A DNA stretch of 32,768 nucleotides from Candidatus Poribacteria bacterium (GCA_022820835.1 JAJEET010000027.1:1-32768), one strand, 5' to 3'; shown: positions 1 through 7,432, counted from the stretch's first letter. Translations and numbers: made by a program. The notes: generated from the letters alone by a model not told the origin.

Positions 1-114
1 GCGATGCGAAACACGGCACTCTCTGTTTTGCGATTCACTGGACATACAAAAATCACGGACGCACTCCAATATTTCGCAGCGAAACCTAAACTCGCAGTTA
101 ACATCATAAAATGA
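1..114 (+). CDS. C-terminal tail of a gene cut by the window edge, possibly a transposase
   Basis: Frame 1 is open from the first base to a TGA at 112-114, giving 37 residues that end in LAVNIIK. The pattern of an Asn/Leu-rich helix, then a Gly-containing turn (FTGHTKITDAL), then Ala/Pro-rich residues resembles the extreme C-terminus of ISAs1/H-repeat-type DDE transposases. The piece is too short to be sure. No start codon or catalytic residue is visible because the gene begins upstream of the window. The following 107 bp to the next gene hold only the Uma2 promoter. Confidence 0.35.
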   Translation, partial: AMRNTALSVLRFTGHTKITDALQYFAAKPKLAVNIIK

Positions 115-158
115 GAAACCCTACAATTGAATGACCCTGCACAGATTTGAATGACATC

Positions 159-187
159 TTGATTTTTCCTTAAAAATTTGTTAAAAT
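159..187 (+). promoter_or_regulatory. Sigma-70-like promoter for the Uma2 gene
   Basis: A -35 box TTGATT (159-164) and a -10 box TAAAAT (182-187) are separated by 17 bp in AT-rich DNA. They lie about 35 bp upstream of the ATG at 222. Each box has one mismatch to consensus. No operator is evident. Confidence 0.55.
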
Positions 188-221
188 AATTTGACAAAAA
201 GGTTGATTCATGGAGGCAAGC

Positions 222-800
222 ATGTCAACGCTTACAGCACAAACGTATCTGACCCCTGCGGAATACCTCACTTGGGAACGCAAGCAGCCCTTTAAAAACG
301 AATACCACAACGGGTATATAATCGCTATGTCTGGGGCAAGTCGCACCCACAATCTCATTACCATGAATATAGCAAATCAGTTGTACAACCAATTGATGGA
401 GCAGGAGTGTGAAGTCTATGCCAACGAGATGCGCGTGAGGACAAGCCCGACAGTCTCATACTTCTATCCGGATGTTGCTGTCGTCTGTGGTGAACCCCGT
501 TTTGAGGATGACACCTTTGACACACTCATCAATCCGATTATTGTTATAGAAGTGCTGTCACCCTCAACCGCAGCGTTCGATCGCGGCGAAAAATTTGAGC
601 ACTATAAGCAGCTTGCATCCTTGCAGGAATACATACTTATTTCACAAGACAGCGTGCGTGTTGAGCACTACCGGCGCGAAGGGACGCAATGGACCCATAA
701 CAGATTTCAGCATCTTGAAGATACGCTATCACTCACTTCAATCGAATGTGAGGTGCCTCTGCGTGCCATCTACAGACGCGTCATACCTAATGTATCATAA
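222..800 (+). CDS. Uma2-family (DUF820) PD-(D/E)XK nuclease-like protein
   Basis: This is a 192-residue protein of the Uma2 family, a restriction-endonuclease-like fold common in cyanobacteria and Poribacteria as stand-alone genes of unknown biological role. Family landmarks are visible: an N-terminal LTPAEYLTWE segment, the YPDVAVV strand supplying the putative active-site Asp, and IVIEVLSPST supplying the Glu, followed by a GEKFEHY helix. An ATG at 210 is in frame, but its bases overlap the Shine-Dalgarno GGAGG (212-216). The ATG at 222 sits 5 bp after that motif and is the better start. It has its own promoter upstream and is probably monocistronic. The nuclease-like fold is clear from the motifs; any actual nuclease role is inference from the family. 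Confidence 0.85.
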   Translation: MSTLTAQTYLTPAEYLTWERKQPFKNEYHNGYIIAMSGASRTHNLITMNIANQLYNQLMEQECEVYANEMRVRTSPTVSYFYPDVAVVCGEPRFEDDTFDTLINPIIVIEVLSPSTAAFDRGEKFEHYKQLASLQEYILISQDSVRVEHYRREGTQWTHNRFQHLEDTLSLTSIECEVPLRAIYRRVIPNVS

Positions 801-861
801 AATTAGTATAGCATACTTAAAACAGAATTTCACATATATTTGCAATTAGGAAGGAAGCTGC

Positions 862-2493
862 GTGACAACCCAACAGAAACGCCCCATCGTTCTCATCATT
901 CGGGACGGCTGGGGACATAACCCATACCCCGAATGGAACCGAGCAAACGCCGTTCATCTCGCAAAGACACCCGTAGATGACTGGCTCAGACAGAACTATC
1001 CACACGTTCAGATTCATACCTCCGGTGAAGATGTCGGTCTACCTGCCGGTGTTATCGGCAACAGTGAAGTCGGACATCAGAATATCGGCGCAGGACGCAT
1101 CGTCAATCAAGAACTCTTACGCATTAGCACCATGATCCGCTCCGGCGAATTCGCAGAAAACGAAGTCCTATTAGACGCAATCGGACACGTCAAAAAACAC
1201 GGAACGCATCTCCATCTCATGGGCTTAGCAAGCGATGCCGGTGTTCACAGTTCATTAGAACACCTCTATGGACTCCTCACACTTGCCAAGCAGAACGAAC
1301 TCAAGGCAAATCAGGTATTGATTCACAATTTCAGCGACGGACGGGACTGCCAACCCGACCTCGGTATCCGATTCTGTGAACAGATTGAAGCGAAACTCAA
1401 AGAGATCGGTATCGGTCAAATCGCCTCCGTTATCGGTCGATACTATGCCATGGATCGCGATGACCGATGGGAACGCGTTGAAGTCGCATATCGCCTCTTA
1501 ACCGAAGGCACAGGCGAACGTGTCACAAATGCGACAGATGCCTATCGCGACTATTACGATAACCCAGAGGATACCAACCGAAAAGGCGATGAGTTTGTCC
1601 GCCCGAGTGCAGTTATCGGAACCGACGGTAAGCCACTCCCACGTATCACCGATGGCGATGCCGCGATCTTCTATAACTTCCGTGGCGACCGACCGCGAGA
1701 ACTCACCAAAGCCTTCTGTCTCGATGAATTTCCGTTTCAAGCAGAAGGAAAAGACGGTGTCACACGACAGATGGGTTTTAAACGGAATTGCAAACCCGAC
1801 GTTAAGTTTGTTACTATGACCGAGTACGAACAAGGGATGCCTGTTGAAGCAGCTGTCAAAAAGCCGCCGAAAATGCCGAACACACTCGGTGCTTATGCCA
1901 GCGAGGTAGGATTAACACAGTTCCGATGCGCAGAGACTGAGAAATTCCCGCATGTTACCTTCTTTTTTAACGATTACCGAGATGAACCCTACCAAGGCGA
2001 AGAGCGTCAAATCATCGCCTCTCCACGTGACGTAACGACCTACGACCAGAAACCGGAGATGTCCGCACCCGGTGTAACCGCAGAGATGCTACGTCGGATC
2101 GGTTCCGATAAATATGACCTGATCGTACTCAACTATGCCAACGGCGATATGGTCGGGCATACAGGTTCCCTTCCAGCGGCTATTAAAGCAGTTGAAGCAG
2201 TAGATGCAGGCGTAGGAAAAATCGTTGATGCCGTGCTTAAAAAAGACGGGGCACTCATCGTCACCGCTGACCACGGGAACTGTGAACAGATGATTGATCC
2301 AGAAACAGGCGGAATCCACACCGCACACACCACATACAACGTCGATCTCATCGTTGTTGATAACCAACGCAAAGGACAGCAACTCCGTGAAGGGGGACGA
2401 CTCGCCGACATCGCACCGACTGCTCTCTACCTACTCGGTTTAGATCCACCTCCTGAGATGACAGGTGAATCCCTTTTAAGTAGGAGTTGCTAA
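862..2493 (+). CDS. gpmI: 2,3-bisphosphoglycerate-independent phosphoglycerate mutase
   Basis: This cytosolic glycolytic/gluconeogenic enzyme interconverts 3- and 2-phosphoglycerate through a phosphoserine intermediate and two metal ions, normally Mn2+. The alkaline-phosphatase-superfamily metal motifs are present: RDGWG near residue 15, GNSEVGHQNIGAGR with the catalytic Ser at about 68, the late DHGNCEQM motif, and the HTAHTT motif. The protein has 543 residues against about 510 in typical homologues, with the extra length in middle and C-terminal loops. The start is GTG at 862, preceded by AGGAAGGA (848-855). It follows the Uma2 gene by 61 bp on the same strand and ends 34 bp before the next small gene, so co-transcription is possible. 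Nothing suggests inactivity. Confidence 0.96.
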   Translation: MTTQQKRPIVLIIRDGWGHNPYPEWNRANAVHLAKTPVDDWLRQNYPHVQIHTSGEDVGLPAGVIGNSEVGHQNIGAGRIVNQELLRISTMIRSGEFAENEVLLDAIGHVKKHGTHLHLMGLASDAGVHSSLEHLYGLLTLAKQNELKANQVLIHNFSDGRDCQPDLGIRFCEQIEAKLKEIGIGQIASVIGRYYAMDRDDRWERVEVAYRLLTEGTGERVTNATDAYRDYYDNPEDTNRKGDEFVRPSAVIGTDGKPLPRITDGDAAIFYNFRGDRPRELTKAFCLDEFPFQAEGKDGVTRQMGFKRNCKPDVKFVTMTEYEQGMPVEAAVKKPPKMPNTLGAYASEVGLTQFRCAETEKFPHVTFFFNDYRDEPYQGEERQIIASPRDVTTYDQKPEMSAPGVTAEMLRRIGSDKYDLIVLNYANGDMVGHTGSLPAAIKAVEAVDAGVGKIVDAVLKKDGALIVTADHGNCEQMIDPETGGIHTAHTTYNVDLIVVDNQRKGQQLREGGRLADIAPTALYLLGLDPPPEMTGESLLSRSC

Positions 2494-2527
2494 AATACAA
2501 GCGTATTGAGCGATGGAGGGTTCTAAA

Positions 2528-2839
2528 TTGAATAACGCGCAACATGACTATGTTCCAGAAGACACCTTTTTAACAGCTGAGCGAGAGGCAGAATTCAACG
2601 CTAAGAAGGGAACATGGTTTTTTATCGGTTTCTTTGGAAATATACTCGGGATCCTTATTGCTTCTGTCTATGAACCGATTCCACCTGCTTCACGTCTGCT
2701 TGGGAAAACACCTAAGTTTACTGCTCTCTATACAGATGCTTATATAGCAAAAGGTCGAAGTGTTCAACTCCGTCAATCTGCAATCGGTTTAGCCGTTGCA
2801 ATCGGTCTCGCTATTCTATTCGCTATCCTTACTTCTTAA
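2528..2839 (+). CDS. Small membrane protein of unknown function
   Basis: I do not recognise a named family. The product is about 103 residues with a charged N-terminal third (EDTFLTAEREAEF), a first hydrophobic segment (WFFIGFFGNILGILIASVY), a polar middle, and a second hydrophobic segment at the C-terminus (AIGLAVAIGLAILFAILTS). This suggests two membrane helices with short tails. An ATG at 2513 is in frame but overlaps the GGAGGG Shine-Dalgarno at 2515-2520. TTG at 2528 lies 7 bp after that motif and is the likelier start. It lies between gpmI and prs on the same strand. That position gives no firm functional hint, and expression as a real protein is inferred from the ribosome binding site and the clean hydrophobic pattern. 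Confidence 0.7.
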   Translation: MNNAQHDYVPEDTFLTAEREAEFNAKKGTWFFIGFFGNILGILIASVYEPIPPASRLLGKTPKFTALYTDAYIAKGRSVQLRQSAIGLAVAIGLAILFAILTS

Positions 2840-2938
2840 AACGTATAAAATCCAAAAGAACGTGCATGGTTTGCATCTTTCTGCTCCAATGAGCAATGTG
2901 TAATGAATAAGCTTAACCCAGTATAAGGAGGTTTTGGC

Positions 2939-3934
2939 ATGTCCACACCGATTGATCAGCAAGTTGGCGACGATTTCAGGCTATTCGCCGGAAGCGCGAA
3001 TCCAGCATTAGCAAAAGAAATCGCTTCGATTTTAGGCGTTGAACTCGGTAAAATTACAATCGGTCCGTTTCCGAACCTTGAGACTCGCGTCCAAATTGAG
3101 GAAAGTATCCGCGGCACCGATATTTATGTTGTGCAACCAACAAGTCAACCTGCCAACGAAAACCTGATGGAACTACTCATCACGATTGACGCGATGAAAC
3201 GGGCATCAGCCCGGCAGATTACCGCTATCATTCCGTATTTTGGGTATTCGCGTCAGGATCACAAAACAACAGGACGCGAACCGATTAGCGCGAAACTCGT
3301 CGCCAATCTATTGACGACAGCCGGCGCAAGTCGCGTCATGGCTCTGGACCTACATGTGCCACAAATACAAGGCTTCTTTGATATCCCTATGGATCATCTG
3401 ACTGCCGTGACGACTCTGGTAAACTACTTCCGCGAGAAGCGGGTCGAAAATGGTGTAATCGTTGCACCTGATGCCGGTCGTGCCAAGCTAGCAGAGAAAT
3501 ATGCCGATATGCTTGGGCTGCCGTTAGCGATCATGCACAAACGACGAGCCGGTATTGATGGGCAGAGCGTCAAATTCGTTGAGCTTGTTGGGGATGTCAA
3601 AGGCAAAACCCCAATTATCACTGACGATGAAATACAAACCGGCGGAACTATCCGCCAACAAGCCATAGCATTAGCGGAGGCTGGTGCAGAACCGGCTTAT
3701 GTAAGTATCACACACCCTATATTGGTCGGTCCGGCGTTAGAACATCTCAAGCATCCATCCATTCGTGAAGTCGTCACGACCAATACGATCCCTGTTCCTG
3801 CTGAAAAGCAGTTAGATGGCAAAGTTAAAGTGCTTTCTATTGCACCACTTCTCTCTCAAGCCATATTGAGAGTACATCAACACCGATCGGTGAGTCAAGT
3901 TTTCCGAGATCAGCACCTCGATTTCCCGGTATAA
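2939..3934 (+). CDS. prs: Ribose-phosphate pyrophosphokinase (PRPP synthetase)
   Basis: This enzyme transfers diphosphate from ATP to ribose-5-phosphate, giving PRPP for purine, pyrimidine, His, Trp and NAD synthesis. The 331-residue length is near the family norm of about 315. Motifs in order: FAGSANPALAKEIA, the PTSQPANENLMELL segment, the ATP-binding YFGYSRQDHK, the GASRVMALDLH strand, APDAGRAKLAEK, the flexible-loop KRR, and the PRPP-binding loop TDDEIQTGGT. A strong AAGGAGG (2925-2931) sits 7 bp before the ATG. The PRPP loop reads DDEIQTGGT where many enzymes have DDMIDTGGT. The Asp pair and the TGGT are kept, so activity is expected. The glycosyltransferase gene follows almost immediately. 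Confidence 0.95.
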   Translation: MSTPIDQQVGDDFRLFAGSANPALAKEIASILGVELGKITIGPFPNLETRVQIEESIRGTDIYVVQPTSQPANENLMELLITIDAMKRASARQITAIIPYFGYSRQDHKTTGREPISAKLVANLLTTAGASRVMALDLHVPQIQGFFDIPMDHLTAVTTLVNYFREKRVENGVIVAPDAGRAKLAEKYADMLGLPLAIMHKRRAGIDGQSVKFVELVGDVKGKTPIITDDEIQTGGTIRQQAIALAEAGAEPAYVSITHPILVGPALEHLKHPSIREVVTTNTIPVPAEKQLDGKVKVLSIAPLLSQAILRVHQHRSVSQVFRDQHLDFPV

Positions 3935-3977
3935 GTTGTCGTTGACATCAAGCGGCTGCGTTTACGAACAAAAGCAG

Positions 3978-5072
3978 ATGATTCCGATCCTCTACCTCAG
4001 CCATTGCGGTTCAAGCATCGGTGGCGGTGAAAAGCAACTCGCTTACCTCGTCACAAATATCGATCGAAAACGTTATCAGCCGCTTGTTGTCTGTCCTGAC
4101 GACGGTGTTTTCGTAGAACACCTTAAACATGCCGACATCCCAACGGTGGTCCTTCCGCTGCCCTCGTGGCGGAAAGTGAAATCGCTAATAGCGAGATATC
4201 GTGCCGCCGAAAAGTTAACTGCACTCGCCAAGACGCACAACACAAAACTCGTCCATACCTCCGATTCATGGTTTAATCCGTACGTATTACATATCAGAAA
4301 ACGGTTGGGAATCCCTGTCATCTCACACGTTCGGACGCTCCTCACAACCGATCAAGTCCGAAAGTATAAATTCAACCAGATGGACAGGATCATCGCTATC
4401 TCTGAGGAAAGTAAAACCGCACTGGTTCAAGCCGGAACTGATGCGCAAAAAATTGATCTCACCCTGAATTGTGTCGATTTAGACGCTTTTCAACTTATCC
4501 CTCAATCCAAACCCTCGACAGAATACGTCGTCGGTATCGTCGGACGGATTGAACCTTTCAAACGCCAAAAAGAGTTTATTGAAATCGCCGCCGCGGTCAT
4601 CGCACAGAACAAAAACGTTCGATTCCACATCATCGGCACCGCACTGAATACGCCTGAACATCGTGCCTATGAACAGGATGTCCGCCAACTGGCACTAAAA
4701 TATCGGCTACAAGAGTTTGTCTGCTTCAAAGGGCACCGCACTGATATGCCTAACGTCATGCAGGAACTCGACCTGCTCGTAACGCTTTCAGCAGGAAGCG
4801 TGATCGCAGAGGCGATGGCAGCCGGCAAACCGGTAATCGGCACCCCGATCGGTAGTACTGCTGACATGATTACTGATGGTGTAACAGGATACATTATTCC
4901 CTTACACCGGACAGAAGCGATTGCAAGTAGAATCCTCGAATTCGCCACAGATCCAAACTTAAACATCCATATCGGACAACAAGCGAGAAAGGCTGCCGAG
5001 GAAGCGTTCAGCGTTGAGAAGCACGTCCAAAAAGTACAAGACGTGTATCAAGGACTGATCAGTACTCCTTAA
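3978..5072 (+). CDS. GT4-family glycosyltransferase
   Basis: This is a GT-B fold glycosyltransferase of about 364 residues. The N-terminal acceptor domain begins MIPILYLSHCGSSIGGGEKQ, with the Gly-rich loop typical of GT4. The C-terminal donor-sugar domain shows VGIVGRIEPFKRQKEF, VRFHIIGTAL, CFKGHRTDMPNVM and AEAMAAGKPVIGTPIGSTAD. A TTG-initiated extension back to 3936 is open but has no ribosome binding site, and the family N-terminus matches the ATG at 3978; the start is therefore a choice on homology pattern. In the usual EX7E motif the second Glu is present (AEAMA) but the first is replaced by Leu (LSAGSVIAE), which is unusual for an active enzyme. The acceptor and donor cannot be told. 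It follows prs by about 40 bp. Confidence 0.88.
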   Translation: MIPILYLSHCGSSIGGGEKQLAYLVTNIDRKRYQPLVVCPDDGVFVEHLKHADIPTVVLPLPSWRKVKSLIARYRAAEKLTALAKTHNTKLVHTSDSWFNPYVLHIRKRLGIPVISHVRTLLTTDQVRKYKFNQMDRIIAISEESKTALVQAGTDAQKIDLTLNCVDLDAFQLIPQSKPSTEYVVGIVGRIEPFKRQKEFIEIAAAVIAQNKNVRFHIIGTALNTPEHRAYEQDVRQLALKYRLQEFVCFKGHRTDMPNVMQELDLLVTLSAGSVIAEAMAAGKPVIGTPIGSTADMITDGVTGYIIPLHRTEAIASRILEFATDPNLNIHIGQQARKAAEEAFSVEKHVQKVQDVYQGLISTP

Positions 5073-5088
5073 AATCAGTTTAAAAATA

Positions 5089-5118
5089 TTGACATAATCC
5101 AAAGAATCGGTGTATACT
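5089..5118 (+). promoter_or_regulatory. Strong sigma-70-like promoter
   Basis: A consensus TTGACA (5089-5094) and TATACT (5113-5118) are separated by 18 bp. The expected transcription start, near 5125, coincides with the ATG of the gene remnant. The same promoter could now serve the dioxygenase gene at 5385, since no other good promoter was seen before it. Confidence 0.6.
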
Positions 5119-5124
5119 ACCTAT

Positions 5125-5318
5125 ATGAGACAACCTTATGACAACGTAACCAAATTTGTAACGACTGCGTACGCTGAACCTTTTGCAGAACACATTCTCA
5201 AGTATCCAAACGTCAAAGTACTGGAGAACTTGGCGACGACCGGAATCTTTTGCTCGCTGCTTTGGGCATTTTTGGTGGTTTAGTTTATGATCTTCAAATA
5301 AAAATACCAAGCAATTAA
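5125..5318 (+). pseudogene. Remnant of a small gene, possibly an Rpn-like PD-(D/E)XK protein
   Basis: An ATG at 5125 opens a 52-codon frame ending in TAG (5281-5283). Its start, MRQPYDNVTKFVTTAYAEPF followed by AEHILKYPNVKVLENL, has the look of the N-terminus of Rpn/transposase-associated nuclease-like proteins. After LENL the frame becomes unconvincing. A different frame continues as LGDDRNLLLAALGIFGGLVY and ends at TAA (5316-5318), which looks like a protein C-terminus. I read this as an internal deletion with a frameshift that joined the two ends of a once longer gene. The family name is recalled from sequence pattern only. The DNA from here to the dioxygenase start holds nothing else recognisable. 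Confidence 0.45.
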
Positions 5319-5384
5319 CATCCGGAGATAAAAAATAGGTGGAATCCGCGTAGAATGGTAGCATCTCATTTAGGAGGCAACACA

Positions 5385-6245
5385 ATGCTTACACCAGAAC
5401 AATGTAAGTCTTATGAAGAAAATGGCTATATCGGTGTTGAGGCAGTGCTAACGGTGGAAGAGGTGGCGGATCTTCGACGGGTCACCGACGAATTTGTTGA
5501 GAAATCAAGAGAGGTCACCGAACATACCGACATCTTCGATCTCGAACCAGGACATACCGCAGCGAACCCGCGCGTGCGTCGCATTAAAAGTCCGGCACTC
5601 TATCACACCGCCTACGATCAAACCTTACGGCATCCCAAAATTCTGGATATTGTAGAACAACTTATTGGATCCGGGGTCCGGTATAATGGACATAAATTGA
5701 ATATGAAATATCCAGAGTTCGGAAGTCCGGTTGAATGGCATCAGGATTGGGCTTTTTATCCGCACACCAACGACGATCTGCTCGCAGTCGGTGTGGTTAT
5801 TGATGATATGACGGTAGAGAACGGCGCATTGATGATAATTCCAGGTTCTCATAAAGGACCAACCTTAGATCATCACCAAGATGGCGCCTTTATTGGGGCA
5901 GTAACGGATCCCGATTTCACGCCGGACGGTGCTGTGCCTGTTGAATTGAAGGCAGGTGGGATTACAATCCATCACGTTCGCGCATTGCACGGCTCTGCAC
6001 CGAATACGTCCAACAACCCGCGTCGCTTACTGCTGTTCCAGTATTGCGCCGTAGATGCCTGGCCCCTAAAAGGCATCCCCGATTGGGACACATTTAACGA
6101 CCTTATCATCCGCGGTGAACCGACGAATCAACCCCGTATGGTAGCTGCCCCGGTGCGGATGCCGGAACCGTACGCTGAGTTAAAAGGTTCTATCTACGAA
6201 GTGCAATCGCTACTTGAAAACCCGCTCTACACCAAGAATCAATAG
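5385..6245 (+). CDS. Phytanoyl-CoA dioxygenase-family (PhyH) oxygenase
   Basis: This is a 286-residue non-haem Fe(II)/2-oxoglutarate-dependent oxygenase of the PhyH family, which is strongly expanded in Poribacteria. Iron ligands are visible as H119 and D121 (WHQDW) and H202 (ALHGSAP). The 2-oxoglutarate-binding Arg follows at about 213-214 (NPRRLL). The double-stranded beta-helix core is marked by VGVVIDDMTVENGALMIIPG. The start at 5385 is chosen because TAGGAGG (5371-5377) lies 7 bp upstream; an ATG at 5355 is in frame but precedes that motif. The substrate cannot be predicted; family members hydroxylate fatty acyl-CoA, osmolytes, halogenated or small metabolites. It ends in TAG with a weak hairpin plus a T-run just downstream. 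Confidence 0.92.
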   Translation: MLTPEQCKSYEENGYIGVEAVLTVEEVADLRRVTDEFVEKSREVTEHTDIFDLEPGHTAANPRVRRIKSPALYHTAYDQTLRHPKILDIVEQLIGSGVRYNGHKLNMKYPEFGSPVEWHQDWAFYPHTNDDLLAVGVVIDDMTVENGALMIIPGSHKGPTLDHHQDGAFIGAVTDPDFTPDGAVPVELKAGGITIHHVRALHGSAPNTSNNPRRLLLFQYCAVDAWPLKGIPDWDTFNDLIIRGEPTNQPRMVAAPVRMPEPYAELKGSIYEVQSLLENPLYTKNQ

Positions 6246-6263
6246 ATTATCGTAAATCGAAAT

Positions 6264-6282
6264 CCCTCCTTGCAGGGTTTTT
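6264..6282 (+). terminator. Weak intrinsic terminator after the dioxygenase gene
   Basis: A 4-bp stem CCCT/AGGG (6264-6267 and 6274-6277) with a 6-nt loop is followed directly by TTTTT (6278-6282). A second small palindrome, GGGTT/AACCC, lies at 6300-6312. The stems are short, so efficiency is uncertain. Confidence 0.4.
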
Positions 6283-6350
6283 GCTGGGGTGTTTCTTCAG
6301 GGTTTGAAACCCCGCCAATCTTTGGGTGTCCAATTAATTGTGGGCTTTAC

Positions 6351-6386
6351 GATAAAAAGAAATGGCGAGGTACGCATACCTCGCCA
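6351..6386 (-). terminator. Intrinsic terminator of the first HMA selenoprotein gene
   Basis: A perfect 10-bp stem TGGCGAGGTA/TACCTCGCCA (6363-6386, loop 4 nt), read on the minus strand, is followed by a U-rich tract TTTCTTTTTATC. It lies about 40 bp after the stop at 6427. The terminator of the second HMA gene has the same tract, suggesting the two units arose by duplication. Confidence 0.75.
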
Positions 6387-6426
6387 CACGAATTAACTGA
6401 CGCACTTCAAATTTCGCAACTTAAAC

Positions 6427-6786
6427 TTAGTTAGCAACTTGCGCGCTGAAGGCTCCTGCACCTTCGACTGCTTTCACGAGCGCGTCTGTCTCAACTTTCC
6501 CCTTTTCAATCTTCACCACAGCATTGTTATCCGTCGAAGAAACACTCACGACTTCAGAAACACCGGTGACCTTGCTAAGTGCATCCTGCACCGCACTGGT
6601 ACACGAGCCTCACGTCATACCTGTCACAGCCAGTGTAACTTCTTCAATGCTTGCTGCTGTTTGATCGGGTGTTTCTGTCGCTTGGGTTTCTGTTTCTGCT
6701 GGTTTCTGCTGGTTGTCCGCACAAGCAAAAACAAATAAAAGTGCCGCGAGGCAGACAAATAGCGTTCTCACGTTCAAATGACGCAT
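6427..6786 (-). CDS. HMA-domain lipoprotein with in-frame TGA (putative selenocysteine) in the metal motif, copy 1
   Basis: Reading on the minus strand from ATG at 6786, with AGGGGA upstream, gives 119 residues if the TGA at 6610-6612 (codon 59) is decoded as selenocysteine. Residues 1-21 form a lipoprotein-type signal (LLFVFAC) and a Thr/Glu/Gln-rich linker follows. From about residue 48 there is a full heavy-metal-associated (HMA, CopZ/MerP-like) domain: EEVTLAVTGMT-U-GSCTSAVQDAL, then GVSEVVSV, AVVKIEKGKV, ALVKAVEGAG. In the HMA family this position is the first Cys of GMxCxxC, which binds Cu(I), Hg(II) or Zn(II). The product would thus hold metal through a selenolate and a thiolate in the periplasm or outer envelope. 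A hairpin begins 17 nt after the TGA. Alternatives are a premature stop or pseudogene. The intact frame beyond TGA and the same TGA in its paralogue argue against these. Confidence 0.85.
6578..6592 (-). promoter_or_regulatory. Candidate bacterial SECIS hairpin, HMA copy 1
   Basis: On the minus strand, GTGCA-GGA-TGCAC forms a 5-bp stem, plus one G-U pair, with a 3-nt loop beginning with G. That G is the 24th nucleotide after the TGA. As I recall, bacterial SECIS elements have a G among the first loop bases and lie 16-37 nt downstream of the UGA, so this fits. It is within coding sequence, as expected for bacteria. Confidence 0.6.
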
Positions 6787-6811
6787 CTGTTTATTCCCCT
6801 TATCGATAGCG

Positions 6812-6827
6812 GCGATCTCCAGATCGC
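6812..6827. repeat. Intergenic 7-bp palindrome between the two HMA genes
   Basis: GCGATCT-CC-AGATCGC forms a perfect 7-bp inverted repeat. It lies about 25 bp upstream of the copy 1 start, so it would fall in the 5' untranslated region or in an operator. It also resembles short REP-like palindromes; which role applies cannot be told. Confidence 0.5.
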
Positions 6828-6853
6828 TGTATCTTATATTAAGTTCTTATCCC

Positions 6854-6885
6854 GATAAAAAGAAAGGGTGGGAAACCCACCCTTT
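6854..6885 (-). terminator. Intrinsic terminator of the second HMA selenoprotein gene
   Basis: A perfect 10-bp stem AAAGGGTGGG/CCCACCCTTT (6863-6885, loop AAA on the plus strand), read on the minus strand, is followed by CTTTTTATC. It begins about 10 bp after the stop at 6896. This should separate the copy 2 transcript from copy 1, so copy 1 probably has its own promoter, which I could not place with confidence. Confidence 0.8.
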
Positions 6886-6895
6886 GTATTAAGCC

Positions 6896-7291
6896 TTATT
6901 TAGCAGCTTCGGCACTGAAGCCAGCACCTTCAACTGCAGCAGTAAGAGCCTCAGTCGTAACTTTACCTTTCTCAATTTTCACAACAGCCGTATTACTCAC
7001 ATCGGAAACGCTCACCACTTCAGAGACACCGGGGAGCTCGCTAAGTGCAGCCTGCACTTTGCTGGTACACGAGCCTCAGGTCATACCCGTGACATTCAGT
7101 GTGATCTCTTCAATGGCGGCTTTCTCCACGGCTTCTGCTACGTCACTGGCACTTTTCGCATCAGATTTCATGGCGGCACTGTCTATTTCTGTAACGGGAG
7201 TAGACATCTCTGCCTTCTGTCCCATCATACCACAACCGACCATGAACGCAAAAGCGATAAGACAAATCAGTGATAATTGTACAATACGCAT
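6896..7291 (-). CDS. HMA-domain lipoprotein with in-frame TGA (putative selenocysteine) in the metal motif, copy 2
   Basis: The start ATG (7289-7291) has a strong AAGGAGG (7299-7305). Decoding the TGA at 7076-7078 (codon 72) as selenocysteine gives 131 residues. The N-terminus is a lipoprotein signal with lipobox MVGC (Cys 20), followed by a Met/Ala/Ser/Asp-rich linker of about 40 residues. The HMA domain is complete: EEITLNVTGMT-U-GSCTSKVQAAL, PGVSEVVSVSD, AVVKIEKGKV, ALTAAVEGAGFSAE, stop TAA. It is clearly paralogous to copy 1 in the domain while the linkers have diverged, yet the TGA and the downstream hairpin are conserved. That is the strongest evidence that the TGA is read as selenocysteine. 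Expected role: periplasmic soft-metal binding or delivery. The partner transporter is unknown. Confidence 0.88.
7043..7059 (-). promoter_or_regulatory. Candidate bacterial SECIS hairpin, HMA copy 2
   Basis: On the minus strand, AAGTGCA-GGC-TGCACTT forms a perfect 7-bp stem with a 3-nt loop starting with G. It is extendable by two G-C pairs beyond an A/A mismatch (7040-7062). The first loop G is again nucleotide 24 after the TGA, the same position as in copy 1. Confidence 0.65.
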
Positions 7292-7326
7292 GGGTTAACC
7301 TCCTTGAATATTTATTTGCTTATTAT

Positions 7327-7356
7327 ATTCTAACAGATTATTAGTTTTCTTGACAA
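7327..7356 (-). promoter_or_regulatory. Promoter for HMA copy 2
   Basis: On the minus strand, TTGTCA (7351-7356) and TAGAAT (7327-7332) are separated by 18 bp. This gives a short leader of about 30 nt before the ATG at 7291. Confidence 0.55.
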
Positions 7357-7432
7357 GATATTTTTACGTCCCCAGGATCCTTTAGTTCTACATTCTCAAT
7401 TCATAACTGACTTGCCCTGAAATAGTTTTTAT

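Noticed and set aside
6439..6738. Plus-strand open frame over the first HMA gene
   Set aside because: It is antisense to a gene with clear signal peptide and HMA homology; the translation has no recognisable pattern.
7059..7298. Plus-strand open frame over the second HMA gene
   Set aside because: Same reason: it is the complement of the HMA lipoprotein, with no ribosome binding site.
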